DNA of 64,000 bases from Rugalucina vietnamica (GCA_964017185.1 OZ024880.1:33074329-33138328), one strand, 5' to 3'; shown: positions 23,640-34,699, numbered from the stretch's first letter. The notes: a model not told the origin generated them from the sequence alone. Translations and numbers: made by a program.

Positions 23640-25820
23640 ACCCCTAATAAGCAGAGGAATTAATTTGGTACACCTCTATTACCACATGTATCTTGGCTAC
23701 TGATAGACATAGAGAGCTGAAATAGGTATCAAATGATTGCTTTGGCAATGTTTTATAATCATGTAATAGGATATATAAACAACTGACTATCTTAATGCTC
23801 AAATATTGAAAAGAAGTTCAGATATTAGAAAAGAAACAGATAAAGGAAGGGGGTATACCATACAAAATTGCTAATATCTCAGTGACCAAATCTCTAAGAG
23901 AGCTGAAATGTGTATCAAATGATTGTTGTGATAATGTTCTATAATCATGTGATAAGATACAGAAAGAATCTGACTTTCTTGATGTTCAAATATTGATAAG
24001 AACTTTCAATAGCAGAGAAAAATCACAGAACAATGGAGGGGGTATACCTACAGATATGTTTATATCTCGGCTACCAAAAGCCATAAAGAGCTGAAACTTT
24101 TAACAAATGATTGCTATGATAACATTCTAAAACCCTGAAATAAGATACATTTACAATCAGACTTTTCTGCTGTTTTACTACACTGTATTGATGAAATCAA
24201 TAAATATAGTAGAAAAACCACATAAATTGGTGAGGGTATACCTATGGAAATGTTTATATCTCAGCAACCAAAAGCCATAGAGAGCAGAAATTGGTGTCAA
24301 ATGATTGCGTTGACAATATTCTATAAACTTGTAATAAGATATATAAACAAGCTGACTTTTTTGTTGCTCAAACATTTAAGAAAACTTAAGATATAAGAGA
24401 GAAATCACTGTCAAAGGAAGGGGGTATACCAATAACATTACTAATAGCTCAGTGACCAATCGCTCTAGAGTGTTGAAATCGGTATCAAATGATTGGTATG
24501 ATAATGTTCTATAATTGTGTAATTAGACAAATAAATAATCTAACTTTCTTGTTGTTCAAATATTGATAAGAACTTTAAATATTAGCTAAAAATCAAAGAA
24601 AAATGGAGGGGGTATACCAATATAAACGTTTATATCTCAGCAACCAAATGTCCTAGAGTGCTGAAATGGGTATCAAATGATTTCTTTGACAATATTCTAT
24701 AACAGTGTAATAAGATATTTAAACAAGCTTACTTTCTTGTTGCTCAAATATTTAAGAAAACGTAAGTTATAGCAGAAAAATCACTGCCAAAGGAAGGAGG
24801 TATACCAGTAAAATTGCTAATATCTTGGTGACCAATAGCTTTAGAGAGCTGAAATTGGTATCAAATAATTGGTATGATAATGTTCTATAACTATGTGATA
24901 AGACATATAAATAATCGAACTTTTTTGTTGTTCAAATATTGATGAGAACTTTTAATATTAGATAAAACTCAAAGAAAAACGGAGGGGGTATACCAATATA
25001 AATGTTTATATCTCGGCAACCCAATGTCTTAGAGAGCTGAACTTGGTATCAAATGATTGCTATGACAATACTCTACAATCTTGTAATAAAATATATAAAC
25101 AAGCTTACTTTCTTGTTGCTCAAATATTTAAGAAAACATAAGTTATAGCAGAAAAATCACTGCCAAAGGAAGGAGGTATGCCAATAAAATTGCTAATATC
25201 TCAGTGACCAGTAGCTTTAGAGAGCTGAAAATGGTATCAAATCATTGCTAGGATTATGTTCTGTAACCACGTGGTAAGAAACACAAACATTCTGACTTTC
25301 TTGTTTTTTCGAATATTGATAAAACTTTAAATTTAAGGGAAAAATCACAGAAAAATGGAGGGGGTATACCAATGAAAAGGTTAATAACTCAGCAACCAAA
25401 AGCCCTAGAGAGCTGAAATTGGTATCAAATGATTGCTATGATAATGTTTTATAATCATATAATATGATTAATGAATATTTAAACTTTCTTATTGTTCGAA
25501 TATTGACAAGAACTTTAAAAATTAGATAAAAACACAGAAAAATAGAGGGGGTATACCAACGGAAACGTTTATATCTCAACAACAAAAAAAAACAAAAAAC
25601 TAGAGAGCTGAAATTGGTATCAAATGATAGATATGACAATTATTTATAATTATATAATAAGATATAGGAAAATGTTGACTATCTTGTGGCCAAAATTTAA
25701 GAAAACTTTAGATATAAGAGAAAAACTTTGACAGATGAAGGGAATATACCAATAGAATTGACAGTATCTCAGCAACCAAAAGCTCTAGAGAACTGAAATT
25801 GGTATCAATTAAATAGAACA
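23640..25820 (+). repeat. 189-bp tandem array with two alternating unit types
   Basis: GGGTATACC recurs near 23850, 24037, 24230, 24421, 24609, 24798, 24987, 25176, 25365, 25549 and 25742, a period of about 189. Type A units precede it with CAAAGGAAGG and contain TTTAAGAAAAC. Type B units precede it with AAATGGAGG and contain TTGATAAGAAC. They mostly alternate, giving a dimer of about 378 bases. Each unit carries GAGCTGAAATTGGTATCAAA. Confidence 0.88.
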
Positions 25821-26290
25821 AGAATTTTATTGAGTAAATAAAGGCCACCGGCCCACAATACAAAACATACATAGTACAATGCAACTATATGGAGTTGTGT
25901 TTAAACAAAATCCCAATTACATTATTGGCGCTAATATATTGTACTCTTTATCTTTAATTTTTAGAATTTCATTAATAAAGATACATAATTTTAGGATAAT
26001 AATAATTGATTGATAGGATCATATTCTATACACAAAAAATATGAAAATAACAGAAATAATCAGATAAAAGTCATTCTGTAGGTATACCAGTTTGTTTTTT
26101 CATTATTTCTCTGCGATTTCTACTTTTCATTAATATTCATGAAAAAATAGATGAGCTTTATATCCTTAAACACATGTATTATATGTATATGGGTGATAGA
26201 ACATGGTCATAGCATTCATTTGATTCCACATTAGTGTTCCATGTTTATCAACAGCCCAGGTACAAATGATACTATATAGTTGTATACACC
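25821..26290. other. Spacer inside FB1
   Basis: AT-rich sequence between array and right arm. The segment 25810-25920 (GAACAAGAATTTTATTGAGT...GGCCACCGGCCCACAATACA) looks like a separate small insertion because it interrupts the unit pattern. Confidence 0.45.
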
Positions 26291-26816
26291 CTATTTTTCC
26301 AGGATTTTTTACTTTTTGATTAATATTCATGAATATACAAATGAGATAATTTTCACATAGGCTCATGACAACAATAAATTTATGAAATATGTCTAAATGG
26401 TGCAATATAAATGTGTCATAACTATAGTTTAGGCCTGAAATGAGTTAATTTATGGGTTTTTAATGATTTTCTACAATTTTCATGTTTTTATTAATATTCA
26501 TGAATATGCAAAGTAGATATTTTGCATTACTTATCATAGAATAAAAGGGCTATGTCTAAGCTTTAAAAAAAGACCAAGTTCAATGGTCTAGGATTAGTAA
26601 CAGCAGAGGTATGATTGATTTTCCAAACCTACCCCCATTATTTCTATACAAAAGATGGTATCAGGTCATCTAATAAAACGTAGCGTAAAACGCAAACGCT
26701 TCCACTTCCAGATGGCAGAAAACAGGATTTGATAGCTTTTTCACTACACTTTCAGAAAATCATGGTGCAGAAAATTCCCCCTGGGGGGGAGGGTTTGCCC
26801 TACTGGCCATTAGCCT

Positions 26817-27761
26817 AATATCAAAGCTGTGGGCCTAGTGGTTTCAGAGAAGAAGATTTTTTTAGTTTTTCCTATTGTAGGTCTATGGAGACTATCGACC
26901 CCCGGGGCGTGGCCAAATTTGACCCCGGGGACATGAATGGCACAATTTATGTAGAGGACCATTAGCCATTGCCACATACAAAATATCAAAGCTGTGGGCC
27001 CTGTGGTTTCAGAGAAGAAGATTTTTGATTTTTTTTCCCATAGTAAGTCTATGGAGACTATCAACCCCCGGGGCGTGGCCAAATTTGACCCCAGGAGCAT
27101 AAATGGCACAATTTATGTAGAGGACAATTAGCCATTGCTACATACCAAATATCAAAGCTGTTGGCCTAGTGGTTTCAGAGAAGAAGATTTTTTTTTAGTT
27201 TTGTTCCTATTGTAGGTCTATGGAGACTATCGACCCCCGGGGCGTGGCCAAATTTGACCCCAGGGGCATGATTGGCACAATTTATGTAGAGGACCATTAG
27301 CCATTGCCACATACAAAATATCAAAGCTGTGGGCCTAGTGGTTTCAGAGAAGAAGATTTTTTTAGTTTTTCCAATTGTAAGTCTATGGAGACTATCGACC
27401 CCCGGGGCGTGGCCAAATTTGACCACAGGGGCATGGCTGGCACAATTTATGTAGAGGACCATTAGCCATTGCTACATACCAAATATCAAAGCTGTGGGCC
27501 TAGTGGTTTCAGAGAAGAAGATTTTTTTAGTTTTTCCCATTGTAAGTCTATGGGACCTATCTGTTGCCATGGAAACCACAATTTTGATACAATCTGCTCC
27601 AAAACCTAATGCCATCAATCCCCCAACCCAATTATGGTTCACATTAAATTTAATCAAGATCGGCCTACTAGCTTCAGAAATATTCTTCTTTGAAATTGTG
27701 GACGGACGACGACGACGACGGACGACGACGACGGACGACGGATGCCTGCCTATCCTATAAG
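26817..27761 (+). repeat. 168-bp tandem-repeat element, right part
   Basis: GTGGTTTCAGAGAAGAAGAT recurs at 26837, 27005, 27170, 27339 and 27506. After the last unit comes a different segment (CTATCTGTTGCCATGGAAAC...), then GACGACGACGG repeats (27700-27742) and CCTATCCTATAAG. The normal hairpin end appears only after the insertion at 27762-30690, at 30692-30732. Confidence 0.85.
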
Positions 27762-27894
27762 AATGTCAGACAACTCGGCCCCAAGACGACTCGGACCCAA
27801 AATTTCTGGGACGACTCGGACCCAAACCTTTTCGGACCCAAGACGAATCGGACCCAAACCTTTTCGGACCCAAGACGAATCGGACACATACTGA

Positions 27895-28452
27895 CGGACG
27901 ATATACGGACGATATCATAAATGCATGATATCCTCCGGTACCGAGAGGGTCGTGGCTACAAATGACCTAGTGCATTGTCTTAAATGTTAATAAAACTCAC
28001 AGTCTTTATTTTGCAACTACATGTATAACGGAACAACCAATTTTGATACGAACGAATGAACACAATGGTTTTAGAATTTTTTTAATTTATTTTAAACACT
28101 GGTTTATGATTTTTAAAGTTGTCTGAATTTTAACTGCGTAAAATTTGTTTTTAACTTATATGTTTTCTGCAAATTTGTGAAGAGTGATCAACAGTAATTT
28201 AAGACAATGTTTGATCTGTGTGTCAAATGTGACATTACAGTCCGACCAAAATAGGAAAGCCTGTACGACATATGCGATGAAGACTCACCCAATTCGCGAG
28301 CCAAGTAAATTATATTTTATTTGAAAGGCAGTACACTGCACCGTATATAAAGATACTCAAGTCATCTATCTATCAGATTTACCACTAAAATATCCCCAAA
28401 CCGATATACTAAAACATCTCTGTTAATTTATATTTGTTGATTGTCGCTAAAA
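27895..28452. other. No gene recognised
   Basis: Unique sequence inside the composite insertion, with two short GACGGACGATAT words at its start. Confidence 0.5.
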
Positions 28453-29456
28453 ATACCCCCATTCCACTGGACGGCGTTTCCACTACGTTCATGGCGTTCT
28501 AAAAAATCTTGTGAAACGCCGTGGAAGCGCCGTCATGTGAAAAAAAAAAAAATAGGATTCCCACGCTTTTAGTACGCTTCAAGTACGCTTCGACTACGTT
28601 CTCGCCACGCTAGCGACGTTCTTGTCGCGCTACTACAGCGCTTCTACGGCGCTTTTGGAATCCCCAAGCCGCATCAGCTACGCTTCCACGACGTCAAGGG
28701 ATTTCTGTCTACGCTTTAACTACGCTTTGCCTACGCTTACTACGTTCCTGTTGCGTCCTTTCTACGTTTGGAGCTCAGGCACCGCGTTTCTGTTGCGTTT
28801 TGTCCATGAAAACTCAACAAGTTAAGATCTTTTTCCGCATTTGACAACTAGTCTTCAAAGAAGATGAACTGTATGGTGCCAGTGGTTGTGATGCACATTG
28901 CGATAATAAACAACCATTTGAGAAGAAGAGCCGGACGGAGAAGAAGGCGGGCTAAAAGGTTTTGGGTGCGCCCGTGGTTGTCGGCAGATCGAAGGCTTCA
29001 GTTGAGCCACTACGACCAACTCTGAGTGAACTAAGGATGGAAGACAGCACGTCATTTTTCAATTACATGAGAATGGAGCCTCACACTTTGATGAGATATT
29101 GACTAGAGTTAGTCCTAGAATCCAGAGGCGTGACACCAACTTCAGGAAAGCGCATGAACCTGGTCTGAAGCTTGCAATAACGATAAGACATCTTGCATCC
29201 GGAGACTTGTATCCGTCTCTCCAGTATGGCGTGCTGTAAATCGCCATGAACGTAGCTCAAACGCGACAAGAGAGTAGTAGAAGCGCAGTGGTAACGCAGT
29301 CAAGACGCCAAGAGCGTAACTTGGAAGCGTAGGTGTAACGTAGTCAAAACGCCAAGAACGTACTGGAAGCGTAGAAGAAGCGCGTTGGTTGATATCGGTA
29401 TTTTATGCCCATATTTGGAAACGTAGTGGAAACGCCACCCAGTGGAATGGGGGTAT
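28453..29456. mobile_element. Second Harbinger-derived MITE
   Basis: Ends ATACCCCCATTCCACTGG and CCAGTGGAATGGGGGTAT are exact complements. Arms are built from TACGCTTC/ACTACG-like words (28480-28770 and, inverted, 29250-29435). The centre carries a transposase remnant on the plus strand. It is the same architecture as 21187-22429 but with different terminal bases, so the two are separate subfamilies. Confidence 0.82.
28864..29239 (+). pseudogene. Harbinger transposase N-terminal fragment, frameshifted
   Basis: The first frame from ATG at 28864 reads through an Arg-rich stretch to WVRPWLSADRRLQLSHYDQL and stops at 29023. A one-base loss there moves the homology to another frame ([20 protein letters not shown]). 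A second near 29093 moves it again ([20 protein letters not shown], then [15 protein letters not shown]), ending at the stop at 29237-29239. The order matches HARBI1-like N-termini. The DDE nuclease is absent. Confidence 0.75.
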
Positions 29457-29619
29457 AATCGATTATACGTAGAAGTCGTGATTGATAAACAATTATCGAC
29501 GTTGATTAAATTATCGAATGAATCGAGATACTTAGTTGAGGTGTTACTTGTGCCTACAGGTGAGTTTTTGTGTATTGTAAAAAGTTGATAATGTTGAAAC
29601 ATCACTATTATCGTATAAT

Positions 29620-30000
29620 CACAGAATCATCATATCAAAGTAGTCACCAAATGTCCCAGTAAATGCAATAACCCAGGTTACACAAACTAACACCATGAGC
29701 TGCATTATTACAGATAAATGACTCAATGCATTTTGTTTTATTTTATTTATTTTTTTTTTTTCGAATTTTTTTTTTTTTTTTTTTTTTTTTTTGCTTATCA
29801 TATTATCACAGAAGCATATCATATCAAAGTAGTTACCAAATGTTCAAGTATATTCAATAACCCAGGTTACACAAAATAACATCATGAGCTGCATTATTAC
29901 AGATAAATGACTCAATGCATTTTTTTTTTCGAAAACAAAAAAATCTTATCATATTATCACAGAAGCATCATATCAAAGTAGTTACCAAATGTTCAAGTAT
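29620..30000 (+). repeat. Diverged tandem repeat, three units
   Basis: ATCATATCAAAGTAGT recurs at about 29631, 29818 and 29960. Each unit continues with ACCAAATGT, AATAACCCAGGTT and ATGAGCTGCATTATTACAGA. T-runs at about 29750-29792 vary the spacing. The third unit is split by the insertion at 30001-30432 and resumes at 30447. Confidence 0.8.
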
Positions 30001-30432
30001 TTGAACGGTATTTTTTTCCTCTCAGGCTAAAATGTGAATAAAATGCTGACGAAATATATTTGCTTCTTGTAGTTTTGTTTTAAACCAACAATGCTGACGT
30101 CCATTTTGCTTGTTAAGTGTACGAAGCAAAGCGAACTTCTTTTTATGATTAACTATTATTCTCCTACCCCAGTGGAGATGACAGAGAGCTGTAAAATTTT
30201 TTGCATAATTAGAAAATTATGTTAAGTTTAAACTCACATCTTGTAAATTGTGTATTTTCTTCAAGTCACTTTATATCATTGCAAACATTATTGAGTGCAA
30301 GGGATACAGGTATATAAGTCAACAGACTTCCTCCTGTATCCCTCTTCTTCGTATATTGAATTCAATATTATTGTACGTAATATTACCAATATTATGTTTG
30401 TTATATACAAGAAAGAAATAAAAGTTTAAACT
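30001..30432 (+). mobile_element. 432-bp retro-insert with 14-bp target duplication
   Basis: AAATGTTCAAGTAT occurs at 29987-30000 and again at 30433-30446, and the host repeat is continuous across the two. The insert ends GAAAGAAATAAAAGTTTAAACT, so a poly(A) signal AATAAA sits near its 3' end. It could be a SINE, a truncated LINE tail or a retrocopied non-coding transcript. No open frame and no internal Pol III boxes were identified. Confidence 0.72.
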
Positions 30433-30691
30433 AAATGTTCAAGTATATTCAATAACCCAGGTTCCACAAAATAACATCATGAGCTGCATTAAGATTTTAG
30501 CAAGTGTGTGTGTTCTAAACAAGTTTTATCTGCATAATGAAATAGAAATTGTTTGCATGGTCGTCCTTGTTGTTGGGTCCGAGTCGTCTCAAAATTGGGT
30601 CCGAGTTGTCTCAGGCTTGGGTCCGATTCGTCTTGGGTCCGAAAAATACCAAGGGTCCGAGTTGTCTTGGGTCCGAGTTGTCCGGCTACCT

Positions 30692-30732
30692 CCTATAAGC
30701 TCATCTGTGAGCCTTCGGCTCAGGTGAGATAA
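30692..30732. repeat. Hairpin terminus of the 168-bp element
   Basis: AAGCTCATCTGTGAGCCTTC followed by GGCTCAGGTGAGATAA. The hairpin GAGCC-TTC-GGCTC is shared with the ends at 40983 and 52737. Confidence 0.8.
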
Positions 30733-31206
30733 AAATGTAAAAAAATAAACCATTCCGATTCGGTCTGGCGAGTGACAATGTCACAAAAAAAATGAATATA
30801 TACTTATCCGCACAAGAAACGCGAAAAATATTGGAAAAGGATCATTATGATTGGGTTTTAAGTGATATGGCTAATGAGTAATTGGAGTAAGTAACAATCG
30901 ACCAAAATTAGAGTTTTGTAGCATGTTTCATTATGACGTTGCAATGACTTTTGTGTACGAGCTCATGTATTACAAAATTGTATCTAAAATCATTCATGAT
31001 TAATGCGATTTGAAAACAGATGACATGAAGTAGTGGCCGGATGTCTATACTATAGAAATCGTTAAAAAAAAAAAAAAAAAAAAAAAATACCGCTTGTCAA
31101 CGCTCCCAGTGGTCGCGTTTATCTGTTGACGTCAGCCTGTTGTTTTCAAATCGTCTTTATTGTTCACTACAGACACACCATGGTCTTTCATATCGCGATT
31201 CTTTAG

Positions 31207-31569
31207 ATGTCAACTCAGTGTATCAACATCTATCTTATGGCACTACAAGATTTTGGGTACGTCTATTCACTTGATAGAAAACGGCAATTTACGTCAGAAA
31301 TAAAAAGACGACACGTACAAGAAATAAGCGTCGAAGGAGGTAGCAATTTTTCTGATTTGATTTTGTCTCCCCCATCACTTTCGAATACCGGGGTCAGTTT
31401 AGAAACTTTTTGCAAGATAATGAAAGGTCTCGTAACCCTTTGGCTATGGAAAAGAGGGGTAACTAATTTGTTTCGCGGTAACGCGACAAGCGTAAGTCTT
31501 AACGTCATGGTTTTCAAATTCTGTGATAGAGAATTAACGGGACTATCGAAATTAATATCACTAAAATAA
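31207..31569 (+). CDS. Unrecognised open frame, 120 codons
   Basis: Frame in otherwise unique DNA with no sign of repeat origin. It starts MSTQCINIYLMALQDFGYVY and contains LVTLWLWKRGVTNLFRGNAT. I recognise no domain. An A-run precedes it (31064-31087). It could be an exon fragment, a decayed element or chance. Confidence 0.2.
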   Translation: MSTQCINIYLMALQDFGYVYSLDRKRQFTSEIKRRHVQEISVEGGSNFSDLILSPPSLSNTGVSLETFCKIMKGLVTLWLWKRGVTNLFRGNATSVSLNVMVFKFCDRELTGLSKLISLK

Positions 31570-31924
31570 ATTTTGATGTTATAGAAAGAAAAAAAAAGTG
31601 AATTATTTTTTTACATTTCCAAAAGGTGACATTTAGACATATTAATGAAAATTAAACAATAAATATTTTTTTGTTTACAGTCACTTAATCCACACTTTTT
31701 TAGACCAATCAATGAGCATCTCATTTGAATGAAGCGTCCAAATTTGAAAAACAAAGCTGTGTCACAGCGAAACTTGTATTAATGTACAACTTACTATTTA
31801 TACAGTTATAGTAAGACAAAGAAACTGATCAACAGCTCAGTTGTAGCAAGCTGATCTTGATTTTACAGCCTATATGATAAAACAGATAAGCGACTGATTT
31901 TTGCTTCAAATGCAGGGTTTTGTA

Positions 31925-32020
31925 AATTAATCCATAGTTTTAGTGATCTTTCATCAGGAGCCTTTTTTTTCGCCTTCGGCTTGTAAAGTACTAATGAAAG
32001 GTCATTGAACTATGAATTAA
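31925..32020. repeat. Short foldback
   Basis: TTAATCCATAGTTTTAGTGA...CTTTCAT pairs imperfectly with ATGAAAG...TGAACTATGAATTAA. The centre is GCCTTCGGC. Confidence 0.7.
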
Positions 32021-32105
32021 TTAACAAAGCAAAACTCAGTTGATTGTCTTTATAAGTAATTGCGCCGTCAGCCCTGGATTTTTCAAATTGTTTTAAAGAC
32101 ATATT

Positions 32106-32921
32106 TCCTGCCTATTGAGGGTCATTAGATAAGGGACGAGACACTAGAAAACCTAGTGGCCTGACAATGACTCAGAATACGGGTAGGGGCCAAAACAGGA
32201 ACAATCAATATTGATTGCAGAGGGAGGCAGCTTCATTGCATAGGTTATCAGGGACCATAAAACCAATAAACAGTGGAACTACTAACGCGATTTATCACGC
32301 CCTCTATCGACAGGCAGAGCCTCCATGAGGACAGACAGGACGTAATTAGACGACTGGATCAACCGGGTTATGGAACTACAGGTATTTTCCTTTAGGGGCA
32401 CCTTCATTACCCTCTGCAGAGATGCGATGATCACCTCATTATCACTGATCTAATAGGGATCATAATGCACCATTAGGGGTCATTAAATGTGGTACAGATA
32501 TTTCTCCTCCAGAAGCTAATCCTTTAAGTGAATGTTCAAATATGGAAAATGCATTTAAAGGCAGAGGTCCTGAAGGAGCTAAAGTAGTACCAATGTTCAT
32601 TCAATGCATTTCCCCTGCTGGGGCAATATGATCAAGAAAACAAAGGACTGTCATAATGAGGTGATTATCTCATCTCTGCAGGGTGGGGGGAGGAGGGGGT
32701 AATAAAGATGCCCAAAAAGGGTAATACCTGTGGTACCACTGTTTATTGGTTTTATAGGCCCTGATAATATGTCCAGCCAAACTGTTTTGGTCTGCAATCA
32801 ATAGTGATTTCGTTTTTCTTTTCGGAGCCCCTACCTGTATTCAGAGTCATTGACAGGCCACCAAGTTTTCTAGTGTCATGACCCTTATCAGTGATCAGAT
32901 AATGACCCTCAATAGACAGGA
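32106..32921. mobile_element. Foldback element FB3
   Basis: The outer ends are CCTGCCTATTGAGGGTCATT and AATGACCCTCAATAGACAGG. Inverted pairing continues inward for about 370 bases: CTAGAAAACCTAGTGGCC with GGCCACCAAGTTTTCTAG, ACCAATAAACAGTGG with CCACTGTTTATTGGT, and CTCTGCAGAGATG with CATCTCTGCAG. A single-arm relative lies at 47237-47530. Non-coding. Confidence 0.85.
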
Positions 32922-32939
32922 TTACTGGTCTTTAATAAG

Positions 32940-33260
32940 TCACTTTGCAAGGCCCTACGTTGCCAAACAGCATGCGATAAGGGTTCCTTAACGTCACAAT
33001 GATGTAGAAAGGCATCCGAAATACAGAGTACAATGTACCATTACTGAATTGTAGAATCTACGCACTAAACGTACAAATCGCTATGAACATACAGGCCCAT
33101 CCGTTACATTACTAAATATTGAATATTAATTTGCACTTTTAGAGTAGATATTGCTCTGCGTAGTTCTTGAAACTGCAATTGATATGTACAGCAGTTGAAC
33201 TATACGATTACAGAATATGGAAATTTGATACGAAGTACACTTTACTTTAATGCATAATGA
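32940..33260 (+). repeat. Dispersed repeat, diverged copy
   Basis: Similar in order to about 46520-46850 and 48540-48990. The best shared word is GAATATGGAAATTTGAT near 33212, also at 46809 and, as GATTATGGAAATTCGAT, at 48949. Confidence 0.55.
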
Positions 33261-33391
33261 AATAATGTCGGGAAACAAACTATTCGTGTACACGTCACAG
33301 GTAATTTAAAGCCACCGTTTCTGCTTCCATACTTGAAGTTGCCTGAAACTCCTTGGAAAGGGGAAATACATTTTCAATACATGAAACACGT

Positions 33392-33560
33392 CTGTGGAGC
33401 GGACTGGCGCAAGGGTAGAGAGTCACTCCAGTCCTAGAGGTCCCGGGTTCGATCCTCAGCCGGTTCGCCGTTCGTTGTGGCCTTGAGCAGAGACATATAC
33501 AGATTCATCTTATCTCAGCCTTGAGCGAGTCACAATTCAACAGCTCTTGGGGTAATGGTC
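33392..33560 (+). mobile_element. tRNA-derived SINE
   Basis: The head contains CTGGCGCAAGGGTAGAG, like a Pol III A box, and 35-40 bases later CCGGGTTCGATCCTC, close to a B box. The flanking arms do not pair as an acceptor stem, so it is not an intact tRNA. The body includes CAGCCTTGAGCGAGTCACAA. The 3' end is not certain; similarity of 33730-33780 to the 453-bp unit marks a limit. Confidence 0.7.
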
Positions 33561-33887
33561 AGAAATTGATCGACTCAGTATACAGTTAAAAAAGTCCAGT
33601 CGCATAACCAGCTTGTGACCGCCATGCGGTAAAATACGGTAAAATCACTTGCATCTACTATTCCGGAATCGGTGGACCGAGTACAATAAAGTTGGTATGT
33701 AACAATTGGGACTCGGGTCCACCATAATTTTGGAAATTATGACTTTTGGTTGACCTTGACCTGTTTTACAGTAAGGTCAAATTTGATCACATATGCTTTT
33801 CAACGGAAACACGTGAAAACATTTTATTTTTCAGAAAGTTAAGTAGCCTATGACGTGAAAGTAAGTAAAGACACCTTATTGAGCAAA

Positions 33888-34111
33888 TGAGCCGCCTCAT
33901 GGGAAAACCATGCGAAAACAAAGACGCAGATCAGCTTCGCAGTAACTGCGAAGCTGATCAGCGCCTTTGTTTTCGCTACTCGGATAGTACATTTCCTCTT
34001 CTACTTAAATCCGAAATTTCAAGCTTCTAGCTCTTTTCTGTGCTTGTACAGGCCGGTTTGTGTCGGACCTGTTCGGAAACCTTATTGTTGGTTTTCCCAC
34101 GAGGTGGCTCA
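33888..34111 (+). mobile_element. TGAGCC-type MITE
   Basis: 224 bases from TGAGCCGCCTCATGGGAAAA to CGAGGTGGCTCA. The core is GATCAGCTTCGCAGTAACTG plus complement. Confidence 0.86.
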
Positions 34112-34228
34112 AATGAAGAACGTTATGTGAGTATGTAAGATAAACGTCATTTCTTGACCTTGGCCAATGGTCAGTCTTCAAAGACCAAATCTCAGTTGAA
34201 CGTATTCAGGACGATTGGCCCTCTGGTT

Positions 34229-34255
34229 TATTTATTTATTTATTCATTTAGCTAT

Positions 34256-34318
<63 letters not shown>

Positions 34319-34322
34319 TTTT
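34229..34322. repeat. (TTTA)n microsatellite
   Basis: Long TTTA run; a degenerate TTTA/ATTAA zone also lies at 34557-34670, resembling 38757-38822. Confidence 0.92.
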
Positions 34323-34699
34323 AGAGTAACGGAAATACTTTTGAAAAATAGGATGAAGAAGGTCGGCAATAAAATTAGAAAATACCGATAACTTATTGTT
34401 TGTTTATTTATTAATTTCAGAGTAACACAAACATTGATGAAAGATGGCTTGAAGGAACTGGTGGGGGGGGGGGGGGAGGAGAGAATTTTCGAATAAATTT
34501 GGAAATTTGGAAGACGTTTCATATTTTACTTCAAATGCAAATCGTATATATATCTTATTTGGTCATTTATTTATTAATTCATGAATTTAATTTATTTATT
34601 AATTAAGTTATTTTAATTTATTTATTTTTTTATATATATATTTATTTATTTATCTATTTATTTATTTGTTAATTTAAGTAACAACATATTTATTCTCAA

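Larger units (their letters stand above)
22982..26816. mobile_element. Large foldback element FB1 inside the 168-bp array
   Basis: The left arm (22982 to about 23560) and right arm (about 26290-26816) are inverted copies. For example, GGAAGTGGAAGCGTTTGCGT at 23091 is complementary to ACGCAAACGCTTCCACTTCC at 26691. The arms enclose the tandem array at 23640-25820. The array unit broken on the left at ...ACCAAATAT resumes on the right at AATATCAAAGC, which suggests an AATAT target duplication. The element is non-coding throughout. Confidence 0.85.
27762..30690. mobile_element. Composite insertion flanked by TCCTATAAG
   Basis: The 9-base word TCCTATAAG at 27753-27761 and 30691-30699 borders it. 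The sequence before the first and after the second copy rejoins as the end of the 168-bp element. The inner ends are inverted arrays of GGACCCAAGACGAATC (27775-27890) and its complement (about 30575-30680), both with GGACAACTCGG-like tips. Inside are a Harbinger derivative, a tandem repeat and a short retro-insert. Confidence 0.72.

Noticed and set aside
23640..25820. CRISPR-like array
   Set aside because: The whole 189-bp unit repeats; there are no short repeats separated by unique spacers, and the DNA is eukaryotic.
26810..27657. Minus-strand frames with repeated KKIFFSETTRPTALIF peptide, possibly a repeat protein
   Set aside because: The 168-bp units divide by three, so frames stay open by chance. 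Indels between units break the frame repeatedly, and the DNA belongs to a non-coding hairpin-ended element.
33392..33480. Functional tRNA gene
   Set aside because: A- and B-box-like words exist, but the ends do not pair as an acceptor stem and no clear anticodon arm is formed.
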